From assembly GCA_022824265.1 (NCBI GenBank), contig JAJEAG010000005.1:21966-85965 (forward strand): DNA of 64,000 nt. Direction: 5' to 3'. Shown here one piece after another: positions 48,276-56,760 of the stretch. The stretch's first letter is position 1. Each line of letters opens with the position of its first letter. The notes below the pieces were generated by a model, which was given only the letters and a program-made list of their open reading frames with translations, was not told the origin of the DNA and did no database searches. The stretch is from Candidatus Poribacteria bacterium. GTDB taxonomy: Bacteria > Poribacteria > WGA-4E > WGA-3G. Position numbers and translations under genes: made by a program.

Positions 48276-48704
48276 ATGAAAACAATTCCGACAATAACAT
48301 TCCAAATCCTTGGTCCAAATGAAGGTGCAGCCGAAGGTTCAGCACACGGTCTATGGTTTAAATTACAGTCAAACCCTCCACCATCAGAAGATCTATTAAT
48401 TGCTTTAACAGTCCGTTCACCAAACGGAGAGGAAAAACAATCTGGGACGATCATGATACTTAAGCATGAGAGCCATTCCGCTGATTTTTTCTATAAAACA
48501 GTTCTTGGTGAACTTGATGTGTGGATTGAGATTGATCCTATTACTTCTCTCACTAAACAAAAATTTCCAATTTATACAAACGAAGGTTATGTTATTGAGG
48601 ATGGATTTAAGTTTCCTGAATACGATATTGGTACGTTGTCAAAAATAGTACCTTATCAGTGGAACGGTCACGACCGAGGTATATGGACCGATGAAATTCG
48701 CTGA
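48276..48704 (+). CDS. hypothetical protein (142 aa)
   Basis: ORF preceded by GGAGGAAAAA RBS, same operon direction. Confidence 0.7.
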   Translation: MKTIPTITFQILGPNEGAAEGSAHGLWFKLQSNPPPSEDLLIALTVRSPNGEEKQSGTIMILKHESHSADFFYKTVLGELDVWIEIDPITSLTKQKFPIYTNEGYVIEDGFKFPEYDIGTLSKIVPYQWNGHDRGIWTDEIR

Positions 48705-48773
48705 TTCACCATACACGAGACACATAAATTAAAAACGAACCCTAACAAGGTTCTCTGAATATGGAGAATTATC

Positions 48774-50060
48774 ATGCATAAACATATTTTTAAAATTACG
48801 TTGATTTTCCTACTTATGTCTCTAATGATAATTAGTTATGGATTTGCTGAAAATTGGCATCAATGGAGGGGACCAAATAACGACGGTATTAGTCAAGAAA
48901 CAAATGTGCCTATCAATTGGAGTCAAACAGAAAATGTCAAATGGCGATTTCCTCTACCAGGGGAAGGCGCATCTACACCTGTTATCTGGGATGATAATAT
49001 ATTCCTTACATGTGCTGATGAAGAAGATTTAGTATTAATGTGTATTAACGCAGATGGTGAGGAACAATGGAAACGAGTGTTGTCAACAGGGAACCGGACA
49101 AAACGCGGTGATGAAGTCAACAATGCTGCGCCATCTCCAACAACTGATGGTAAGTATGTTTGGACGTTCCTCGGTTCCGGTGATCTCGCTTGCCATGACC
49201 TTCAGGGAAATCCAATTTGGAAAACAAACCTTGAAGAACGTTATGGTAGTTTTAGTTTATACTTTATCATGTCCACATCTCCATTACTATATAAAGATAG
49301 GCTCTATATTCAACTAATTCATAGCAATGCATGGCTGGTCTTAGCACTTGACAAGATGACTGGTAATGAGATATGGAAACATGAAAGAGAGAGTGATGCA
49401 AGAAGAGAGTCGGAACAAGCATACACATCAACTATCCTGTACCGTGATTCAAAGCACGAATTCATCGTAGTACACGGAGCAGATTATGTCACAGCACATA
49501 ATCTTGAAGATGGCAGCGAAATATGGAGATGTGGCGGATTAAATTCACATGAAAGATATAATCCTGCGTTCCGTCTCGTTGCTTCCCCTGTAGTTGCTGA
49601 AGGACTTATTGTAGTACCATCTGCAAAAAATGGTCCAGTTCTGGGTTTAGACCCAGCAGGAAAAGGTGATATAACCGACACTGAATTCCAAATTTGGAAA
49701 CTACAACGAGGAACACCAGACGTACCATCGCCACTCATTCACAACGGTCTCGTCTATCTGTGCAGAGAAAACGGTGTTCTTATCTGTCTTGATGCCAAAA
49801 CAGGAGAGAAACTTTATGAGGAACGAACACATAACCACCGACATCGTTCTTCTCCTGTCTATGCAAATGGTAACATCTATTTAACTGCCCGAGACGGGGT
49901 GGTAAATGTTGTTAAGGCTGGACGCGATTTTGAAATAGTTGCTACCAATACCATCGGAGAGACCGTCGCAGCATCACCAGTAATAGTAAATGGCACTTTA
50001 TACTTGCGGAGTTATGATGCTTTATATGCCATAAGCAACATAGTAAAAAGTGAAGAGTGA
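48774..50060 (+). CDS. PQQ-like beta-propeller repeat protein
   Basis: ENWHQWRGPNNDGISQETNVPINWSQTENVKWRFPLPGEGASTPVIWDDNIFLTCAD...; repeated propeller blades. Confidence 0.93.
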   Translation: MHKHIFKITLIFLLMSLMIISYGFAENWHQWRGPNNDGISQETNVPINWSQTENVKWRFPLPGEGASTPVIWDDNIFLTCADEEDLVLMCINADGEEQWKRVLSTGNRTKRGDEVNNAAPSPTTDGKYVWTFLGSGDLACHDLQGNPIWKTNLEERYGSFSLYFIMSTSPLLYKDRLYIQLIHSNAWLVLALDKMTGNEIWKHERESDARRESEQAYTSTILYRDSKHEFIVVHGADYVTAHNLEDGSEIWRCGGLNSHERYNPAFRLVASPVVAEGLIVVPSAKNGPVLGLDPAGKGDITDTEFQIWKLQRGTPDVPSPLIHNGLVYLCRENGVLICLDAKTGEKLYEERTHNHRHRSSPVYANGNIYLTARDGVVNVVKAGRDFEIVATNTIGETVAASPVIVNGTLYLRSYDALYAISNIVKSEE

Positions 50061-50938
50061 AAAGTTACAAAGAACTGCCGGATGATGCTGGTTCAAATAT
50101 AATTGGTCAGGTAACTGCACAAGCGAACCGTCTTAGCCAACGTCTCTCAACCGTCAAACATACAGTTGCTATCATGAGCGGTAAAGGTGGTGTTGGTAAA
50201 AGTGCAATTACAGCCAACATTGCTACTGCACTCTCACTGATGGGATGTACTGTTGGTATTGTAGATGCTGACATCAACGGACCTTCAATCGCAAAAATGA
50301 TGGGTGTCCGTAACATAACACTTGAATATACTAAGTCAGGTGTCCTACCAGCAATCTCCCACCTTGGTATTAAGATCATCTCTATGGATCTAATATTATC
50401 GGAAGATGATGCACCTGTTATGTGGAATGCCCAAACACAAAAAGATGCTTTCACATGGCGAAGTACAATGGAAGTAGGGGCATTACGAGAATTCATCGGA
50501 GACACTGAATGGGGTGATTTAGATTTTCTTCTTCTTGATTTACCACCAGGTTCAGATCGTTTACCAAATGTAGTTGAACTTATCCCAAATCTCGGTGGAG
50601 TGGTCGTCGTGACAATCCCTTCCGAAATTTCACAACTGATTGTCAAAAAGTCTATTACAATGGCGAGAGACATTCTAAAGGTACCTATTATCGGAGTTGT
50701 TGAAAACATGGCTTTCTATATGTGTAAACACTGTGGAGAACCTGAACCACTCTTTTCAGTACAGGATACATCAGATTATAAGTTGAACGAAAACACACTC
50801 GGGAAAATCCCTTTCGATCCAAAACTCTCACTTTGTAACGACAGCGGTACACCTTATCTGAGTGAATATCTTAATACACCAGCAACCGAAGCAATCACAG
50901 AAATTGCACATAAAATTCAAAATTTCTTTAATTCCTGA
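50057..50938 (+). CDS. Mrp/NBP35/ApbC-type P-loop ATPase (Fe-S carrier-like)
   Basis: IMSGKGGVGKSAITANIA; GIVDADINGPSIAKMMG; DFLLLDLPPGSDRLP; VVENMAFYMCKHCGEPEPLF. Confidence 0.95.
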   Translation: MKSYKELPDDAGSNIIGQVTAQANRLSQRLSTVKHTVAIMSGKGGVGKSAITANIATALSLMGCTVGIVDADINGPSIAKMMGVRNITLEYTKSGVLPAISHLGIKIISMDLILSEDDAPVMWNAQTQKDAFTWRSTMEVGALREFIGDTEWGDLDFLLLDLPPGSDRLPNVVELIPNLGGVVVVTIPSEISQLIVKKSITMARDILKVPIIGVVENMAFYMCKHCGEPEPLFSVQDTSDYKLNENTLGKIPFDPKLSLCNDSGTPYLSEYLNTPATEAITEIAHKIQNFFNS

Positions 50939-50988
50939 TAGAATTAACTGCGTTTTGATTTTACCTCTAATGATATGGAGACTAAACA

Positions 50989-51525
50989 ATGAAATTCTTA
51001 TGTATCGACTGCGACACAGCGATGAAATTTAAGGACGTAACTCGTCCCGAACAGGGTTCCGTTACAGCAGTTTTTGAATGTCCAGAATGTTTCACTGAAA
51101 TAGCAATGTACCTTAATCCATCTGAAACGCAGATGTTAAAATCTTTGGACTTGAAACTTGGTGGTAACAATGAAGCGGTACAACCGATGCAGATGGTGCG
51201 TTCACAGTTAGAGACAGCAAAGAAGGATCCATTTACAAACATATCATCAGAAGTTACAAATGGTGAAACTGCTGAAGGAGGAAAATGTCCTTTCACCTCT
51301 GTAATCTCCGAGGCATTTGATGAAAATTCTGAGCCTACGCCTGAACCTGAACAGTCAGGTCTAAAATGGACATCCGAAGCATTGGAACGATTAGAACGTA
51401 TACCCAGTTTTGTACGTCCAATGGCAAAAATGGGGATTGAAAGTTTTGCAAAAGATAACGGACATTCCGAAATTACTGGTGAAATCATGGACGCAGCACG
51501 CGGAAACTTCCCCGCGCAGTTCTAA
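50989..51525 (+). CDS. zinc-ribbon + PCP_red-like domain protein
   Basis: FLCIDCDTAMKF...FECPECFTEIAM; C-terminal LKWTSEALERLERIPSFVRPMAKMGIESFAKDNGHSEITGEIMDAARGNF. Confidence 0.85.
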   Translation: MKFLCIDCDTAMKFKDVTRPEQGSVTAVFECPECFTEIAMYLNPSETQMLKSLDLKLGGNNEAVQPMQMVRSQLETAKKDPFTNISSEVTNGETAEGGKCPFTSVISEAFDENSEPTPEPEQSGLKWTSEALERLERIPSFVRPMAKMGIESFAKDNGHSEITGEIMDAARGNFPAQF

Positions 51526-52114
51526 TCAGATATTTACAGAGAGAATAATTTGACAAACGTTAATATATGTGTTATATTATATTTTACATATAGTTGATAT
51601 AATTGATTATAATGCATATTTACCATAAATGCCATCAAACAATCATATTATACCAATTTTACTAAATATTATCCCATTATTGGATTCAACCTTTGTTGAT
51701 TGATAATCTTTCTTCTGTAGGAGCGACATCTTATCCTGAAAATTCCGGTTCAGACAATACTGAAAACTGAAACGGACATCAAACATATTGGATATATATT
51801 GTTATCAAATGCAATAACACTACAAAACCAAACGACCCTCAAGTAAAATATAACCCAACATCCAACACAGAACTCAAAAAATCGAGGAACCCAATGACAA
51901 TCAGCCAAATCCAAAAACGAAATTCTCGAAAACACAAAAACCTAAAAAAAAACTTGCTTTTAGTTGTTTTTTTTAATTTCCATCAAGAAAAAAAACCGAC
52001 TTAAACCCATACCACTACAGGATCGAGAACACTTAACCAAAAATATGAAAAAAACAACTAAAAACAACTAAATAAAGATTAAGTTATTCAAGAGTGAAAA
52101 TATTATAAGAGCAC

Positions 52115-52540
52115 ATGAAGAACCATCATAACATTCGTTGGACACAGAGATCTGATAGTTTTCGTAAGGCGTTTTCGAGACTAAGAGAAGCAGTGGAATT
52201 GGCACGACATCGAGAACTTTCAGATTTAGAAGCACAAGGGTTGATACAAGGATTTGTATACACCCATGAATTAGCGTGGAATACACTAAAAGATTTTCTG
52301 CAAGCACAAGATTTTAAGTTGTACGGTTCAAGGGACACAACTCGTGCAGCTTTTAAAGAAGGAATAATTGAAAACGGAGACGCTTGGATGGAAATGATTC
52401 GTCACCGCAATCTAACTACTCATACCTATAACGAGGATACCGCAGAAGAAGTAGTTTCGGCAATTCTCAACATATATTTCTCCGAGTTTGAGACGTTATT
52501 GGAAAAAATAGATCTTTTAAAACAGGAAGAGACACAATGA
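52115..52540 (+). CDS. HI0074-type nucleotidyltransferase substrate-binding (HEPN-like) protein
   Basis: SFRKAFSRLREAV...QGLIQGFVYTHELAWNTLKDFL...SRDTTRAAFKEGII..GDAWMEMIRHRNLTTHTYNEDTA (Rx4-6H motif). Confidence 0.93.
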   Translation: MKNHHNIRWTQRSDSFRKAFSRLREAVELARHRELSDLEAQGLIQGFVYTHELAWNTLKDFLQAQDFKLYGSRDTTRAAFKEGIIENGDAWMEMIRHRNLTTHTYNEDTAEEVVSAILNIYFSEFETLLEKIDLLKQEETQ

Positions 52541-52851
52541 AATACGGTTTATCAGATCGAACTCTTGAAAAAATACACGCCGTTTTCAAGCAATATCCGC
52601 AGATTGAAAAGGCGATTTTGTACGGTTCCCGTGCCACAGGCACATATAGAAACGGTTCTGACATTGACTTAACCCTCTGTGGCGAAGGGCTAACACACAG
52701 CGTACTCTCGAAAATTGACACCGATATTGACGATCTACTTTTACCTTATACGATTGACTTATCTGTTTTCAGTCAGATAGGCAATCCGGATATGGTTGCG
52801 CAAATTGAACATGTGGGTGTAAACTTCTATGAGAAATCTGAACATATATAA
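52537..52851 (+). CDS. minimal nucleotidyltransferase (MNT)
   Basis: KAILYGSRATGTYRNGSDIDLTLCG (GS...DxD); 4-nt overlap with HEPN-like partner. Confidence 0.93.
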   Translation: MKYGLSDRTLEKIHAVFKQYPQIEKAILYGSRATGTYRNGSDIDLTLCGEGLTHSVLSKIDTDIDDLLLPYTIDLSVFSQIGNPDMVAQIEHVGVNFYEKSEHI

Positions 52852-52892
52852 TATTAGAACTAAACTTAATACAATCCAGCAAAAAACAGACA

Positions 52893-53351
52893 ATGCGGAC
52901 GTTTGTTGAACTTTTAATTCGATATACCCATCTTATAGCGGTAATAATATGGTTCGGAGGTGTTGTCTTTTCAACATTGATTGCAATGCCAATAGTTCGG
53001 AAAAACTTACCAGCACAAGACCTATTGGCAATTCACAACCGATTTCGCCACCTAATCAGAGTGGTAATTAATATTATCTTACTCACTGGTGGAATTGTAA
53101 TCTTTATAGTTGCTTGGAATAACGATATGAAAATCGAAACCGAATATATGATATATTCTGGTGCAAAGTTAGCAGCATTCGGTATCATGACACTTTTTTG
53201 GGGATTGTACAGTTCTTTATTTAGACGACATCTTGAAGCAACACAACCTGAAAGTAAAGTTATCGTTCCACTTCATATCAATGTTTTCGGGAATTTAACA
53301 CTTTTCTCAGGATTAATTGTTTTTATACTTGCATTGTTATTGAGAAATTAA
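52893..53351 (+). CDS. CopD-like membrane protein
   Basis: RYTHLIAVIIWFGGVVFSTLIAMP...LLAIHNRFRHLIRVVINIILLTGGIVIF. Confidence 0.7.
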   Translation: MRTFVELLIRYTHLIAVIIWFGGVVFSTLIAMPIVRKNLPAQDLLAIHNRFRHLIRVVINIILLTGGIVIFIVAWNNDMKIETEYMIYSGAKLAAFGIMTLFWGLYSSLFRRHLEATQPESKVIVPLHINVFGNLTLFSGLIVFILALLLRN

Positions 53352-54656
53352 ATGGAAAATACAAAAGTTCAAGCAGTCTCATGGAATATCACCAGATTGT
53401 GCAATTTGAAATGCACACACTGCTATCTTCCTGCTGGATTCGTAGATACCAACGAATTCCCACAAGGTTACCATAGAGATACAGAGTTGACACAATCCGA
53501 ATGTTTTCGTGTAATTGATGAAATAGCCGAAATCAATCCACATATTCTTCTTATACTCACCGGTGGTGAACCTCTGTTAAGACCTGATATTCTGGAGATT
53601 TCAAAATACGCTTCAGATACAGGTTTTCTTGTCGTCATGGGAACAAATGGAGTACTTCTAAACGACGAAGTGGTTGAAAAGATGCAACAGCACGGCGTTA
53701 CGGGTGCTGGAATAAGTCTTGATTCTATTCAACCTACAAACCACGACAAGTTTCGTGGAATGGAAGGTGCTTGGAAAGCAACAATGGGTGGAATTGAAGC
53801 ACTCAAGCGGGCACAACTTGACTTCCTCGTTCAAACATCAGTTACACAATGGAATTATGACGAAATCCCTGAGATAGTAGAATACGCATATCAGTTAGGT
53901 GCGAAAGTGCTAAATCTCTATTTTCTCGTACGCACTGGAAGAGGTAAAACGGTGATGGATATTTCCCCAACACAATACGAGAAAATGCTTGAAACGATGT
54001 TCCAATTGCAAGCAGATTATAGCGGAAAAATGCTCATTGCTGCAAAATGTGCACCACATTACAAACGCGTAATCTATGAACAGCAATCGGATTCAGCATT
54101 CCTTCAAGGTTATCCAAGTGGAACTTGTCCGTGTGGAATCTATTACTGTCGCATAAGTCCTGAAGGTGAACTGACACCGTGTCCATATCTTCCTGTCAGT
54201 GTCGGTAATTTAAAAGATGAGAGTTTTGTCAAATTGTGGAATGAATCGGAAACATTTCATGACTTACGCAATCGTGATATGCTACAAGGAAAATGTGGTG
54301 CATGTGAATTCAGAGAAGTATGTGGTGGATGTAGAGCACGCGCTTATGCAACGACTGGTAACTATCTCGCAGCAGATGAATCTTGTGAATACCAACCGGG
54401 ACAACCAGGTCAGAAACCTGTTCAGTTTGAAAAACGAACTGCATTTGGTACAGAACCTGATTACGATTTACAATGGAATGATGCTGCACAAACCCGACTG
54501 AAACGTGTCCCTTCATTCGCACGGGGCATGGTTGTAAAAAGCGTAGAAAAATACGCTCGTGAACACGGTTATCGTGAAATCACTCCTGAACTAATGAAAG
54601 CAGTTAAAGAACGTTTTGACAAAACAGGCATTCCGTCATTTAAACCGCGACGTTAG
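53352..54656 (+). CDS. radical SAM/SPASM protein (heme-biosynthesis NirJ/AhbD-like architecture) with C-terminal PCP_red-like domain
   Basis: CNLKCTHC; LTGGEPLLRPDI; SPASM CPCGIYYCRISPEGELTPCPYLPVSVGNL...CGACEFREVCGGCRARAYATTGNYLAADESC; C-terminus LQWNDAAQTRLKRVPSFARGMVVKSVEKYAREHGYREITPELMKAVKERF. Confidence 0.92.
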   Translation: MENTKVQAVSWNITRLCNLKCTHCYLPAGFVDTNEFPQGYHRDTELTQSECFRVIDEIAEINPHILLILTGGEPLLRPDILEISKYASDTGFLVVMGTNGVLLNDEVVEKMQQHGVTGAGISLDSIQPTNHDKFRGMEGAWKATMGGIEALKRAQLDFLVQTSVTQWNYDEIPEIVEYAYQLGAKVLNLYFLVRTGRGKTVMDISPTQYEKMLETMFQLQADYSGKMLIAAKCAPHYKRVIYEQQSDSAFLQGYPSGTCPCGIYYCRISPEGELTPCPYLPVSVGNLKDESFVKLWNESETFHDLRNRDMLQGKCGACEFREVCGGCRARAYATTGNYLAADESCEYQPGQPGQKPVQFEKRTAFGTEPDYDLQWNDAAQTRLKRVPSFARGMVVKSVEKYAREHGYREITPELMKAVKERFDKTGIPSFKPRR

Positions 54657-54693
54657 TCTGTTTTATTACAGAACCTCAACAATAGAGGATATT

Positions 54694-55413
54694 ATGCTCA
54701 CAACAAATCAAGTTGAATTCTTCCAAGAGAATGGATACTTAATACTTGAAAACCTTATTGATTCAGATATAATTGATGGATGGCGGGAACAGATCTGGAA
54801 ACATTACAATTCCAGTTTAGATACACCAGAGACATGGCCAGACGAGTATGTTGTGCAAAACTTTGGCTTCTCCCCTCAGTTCGGACAATTACCTGCAATG
54901 CAAGAGATTACTGAACAATTGGGTGGTGGACAGTTTGCAGGCGGTGGTGGTTCGCCGCTTGTTAGATGGCCAAAACCTGATGACGAATGGAAAATGCCGG
55001 GTAGTGGACATATTGATGCTTATGGTCCCGGTGGATGGAGTCCGTTTATGATGGGTGCAACCACTTATGTATACGATGTTGACCCAGGTGGCGGTGCATT
55101 CGTATTTTGGCCCCAAAGTCATAAGACAACACATAAATACTTCCTGAAATATCCAGAACAGGTTGATGGAAGTTTCACAGACATAGAAGGTTGGGGTTGG
55201 CATGTCTTTTCAGATTTATCACCGGAAGGACCCAAAGAATTTATTGCATCTGCAGGGGATGTCGTGCTTTGGCATGCATATTTATGTCATACAGGTTCAG
55301 GTAATATAAGGAACATACCTCGCATTGGATTATTCGCACGGTACCATCACAAACGTCGTGAAGAGATTAGATACGAAATTCCAGAAGATTTATGGAAATA
55401 TTGGTCAATTTGA
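54694..55413 (+). CDS. phytanoyl-CoA dioxygenase (PhyH)-like protein (start at MLTTNQ rather than 54616)
   Basis: FFQENGYLILENLIDSDIIDGWR; GHIDAY; HTGSGNIRNIPRIGLFARYHH. Confidence 0.88.
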   Translation: MLTTNQVEFFQENGYLILENLIDSDIIDGWREQIWKHYNSSLDTPETWPDEYVVQNFGFSPQFGQLPAMQEITEQLGGGQFAGGGGSPLVRWPKPDDEWKMPGSGHIDAYGPGGWSPFMMGATTYVYDVDPGGGAFVFWPQSHKTTHKYFLKYPEQVDGSFTDIEGWGWHVFSDLSPEGPKEFIASAGDVVLWHAYLCHTGSGNIRNIPRIGLFARYHHKRREEIRYEIPEDLWKYWSI

Positions 55414-55422
55414 GGAGAAAAA

Positions 55423-55836
55423 ATGAGCGATCAAATAAACGTACAGGAACGATTAACCAATGTGGAAGACCGTTTAGAACGTTTGGAAAGTCTGCTTACA
55501 AGCATTGATGAAAAGTTAGCACAGAAACAACCAGTAAGCGAAACAGAATCTGAAGGCACTGAAAAAATACAACAGTGGGTGACAGATTATGTTTCTATGC
55601 GGTTACAACAACTTGTTCCGGAGACATGTGACCATCCTGCAGAAGCAGAACTGCTTGATGGTCCTTATCTTGACAATACAAATGTGCCTTGTACCGAAGA
55701 GGTAGTACATCGTGTAAAACGTATTCCAATACCCTTTGTCCGTGAGATGGTTGTCCAACGTGTTGCTGAGAATGCCCGTTCCGCCCAAGTTGAACGCGTG
55801 GATATTGACTTCTTTGAACAAGCTGCAACGTTCTGA
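55423..55836 (+). CDS. coiled-coil protein with C-terminal PCP_red-like domain (possible continuation to 55911, see findings)
   Basis: VEDRLERLESLLTSIDEKL coiled coil; TEEVVHRVKRIPIPFVREMVVQRVAENARSAQVERVDIDFFEQAATF. Confidence 0.8.
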   Translation: MSDQINVQERLTNVEDRLERLESLLTSIDEKLAQKQPVSETESEGTEKIQQWVTDYVSMRLQQLVPETCDHPAEAELLDGPYLDNTNVPCTEEVVHRVKRIPIPFVREMVVQRVAENARSAQVERVDIDFFEQAATF

Positions 55837-55938
55837 CAGTGTAAAGCCACAGAGGAGTTCCCTCTGCCAAATTTCGATTGGAAGGACTTCTTAAAGGCTC
55901 CTGGATTTTAAAGAATCTTCTTATTTAATTGACTAGGT

Positions 55939-56319
55939 ATGATTATGGACTGGGTTTTCAACACATTCTCTGAATATCTTGAAAACGATTTTAAGAAGCG
56001 AATTGGAAATAAAAACCCTACTGTCGCTGACTTATGGGATGCTTTCCAAGTGCTGTTTCCCGCTACTTCTGCTCAACTTTTAGTACAAGAACCAATGGGT
56101 AACACAGTTAGGTTCAAACCGCTTGCTTTCTATCATGCTGACGAAATGGGACCGCTAATAAAAGCACCATTGGAATATCTCAAACTGAATTTTGGTGGAG
56201 GAAAATTCAAAATAAACTTTTACCACGGCATGCAATTCATCGCAACAATCAATTTCAAACCGGAAGGTCCAGAAATTTGGAGAGATTTGCCTGAAATGGA
56301 GGATATCAATACCCCATGA
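55939..56319 (+). CDS. hypothetical protein
   Basis: 126 aa ORF overlapping next gene by 4 nt in the same operon direction. Confidence 0.72.
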   Translation: MIMDWVFNTFSEYLENDFKKRIGNKNPTVADLWDAFQVLFPATSAQLLVQEPMGNTVRFKPLAFYHADEMGPLIKAPLEYLKLNFGGGKFKINFYHGMQFIATINFKPEGPEIWRDLPEMEDINTP

Positions 56320-56747
56320 AACAGCAACATGACTTCAGCGAGTGCCCTAAATGTAGCAGTGCCAACGTTCAGCAGTTGGATGAAGAATCATGGTTTTGTT
56401 TAGATTGCGATTGGGACAATTTATCTGAAATTACGAATGGGAATGACGAACTACTGGCATCACTTCGTCATGGAGATATCCATGCACGACGTATTGCTGC
56501 ACAATCCTTAATTAATATCGGGGATTTTGATCAACACCTCGCTACACCATCTGATACTGAAGTGTTACTTGATGCACTTGAAGATGAGGATGCAGATGTC
56601 CGATACTTCGTTGCGGTTGCACTTGGCAAACTTGCAGCAAAACCAAGTCTTAACAAACTAAAATATCTTGCTCAAAACGATACTTCTGCACTCGTCCGCC
56701 AGGGTGCACAAACAGCAGTAGAACAAATAGAATCACCTGTGGGATAA
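56316..56747 (+). CDS. zinc-ribbon + HEAT-repeat-like protein
   Basis: CPKCSSANVQQLDEESWFCLDCDWD; LLDALEDEDADVRYFVAVALGKLAAKPSLNKLKYLAQNDTSALVRQGAQTAVEQI. Confidence 0.85.
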   Translation: MKQQHDFSECPKCSSANVQQLDEESWFCLDCDWDNLSEITNGNDELLASLRHGDIHARRIAAQSLINIGDFDQHLATPSDTEVLLDALEDEDADVRYFVAVALGKLAAKPSLNKLKYLAQNDTSALVRQGAQTAVEQIESPVG

Positions 56748-56760
56748 GGAGACCCTGATA

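Noticed and set aside
48702-48757. Open frame after TGA of the 142-aa hypothetical protein
   Set aside because: Short (18 codons), no motif, overlaps the RBS region of the next gene.
50107-50709. 200-aa antisense ORF opposite the Mrp-like ATPase
   Set aside because: Shadow ORF opposite an unequivocal P-loop ATPase.
53352-54656. Heme d1/nitrite reductase (nir) operon
   Set aside because: Only a NirJ-like architecture is seen; no nirS, nirE, nirD/L/G/H or nirF in the window.
21965-55836. Photosynthesis gene cluster (PCP_red, b6-type cytochrome, YCF48)
   Set aside because: No reaction-centre, bacteriochlorophyll or ChlN/ChlL genes in the window; the surrounding genes are respiratory.
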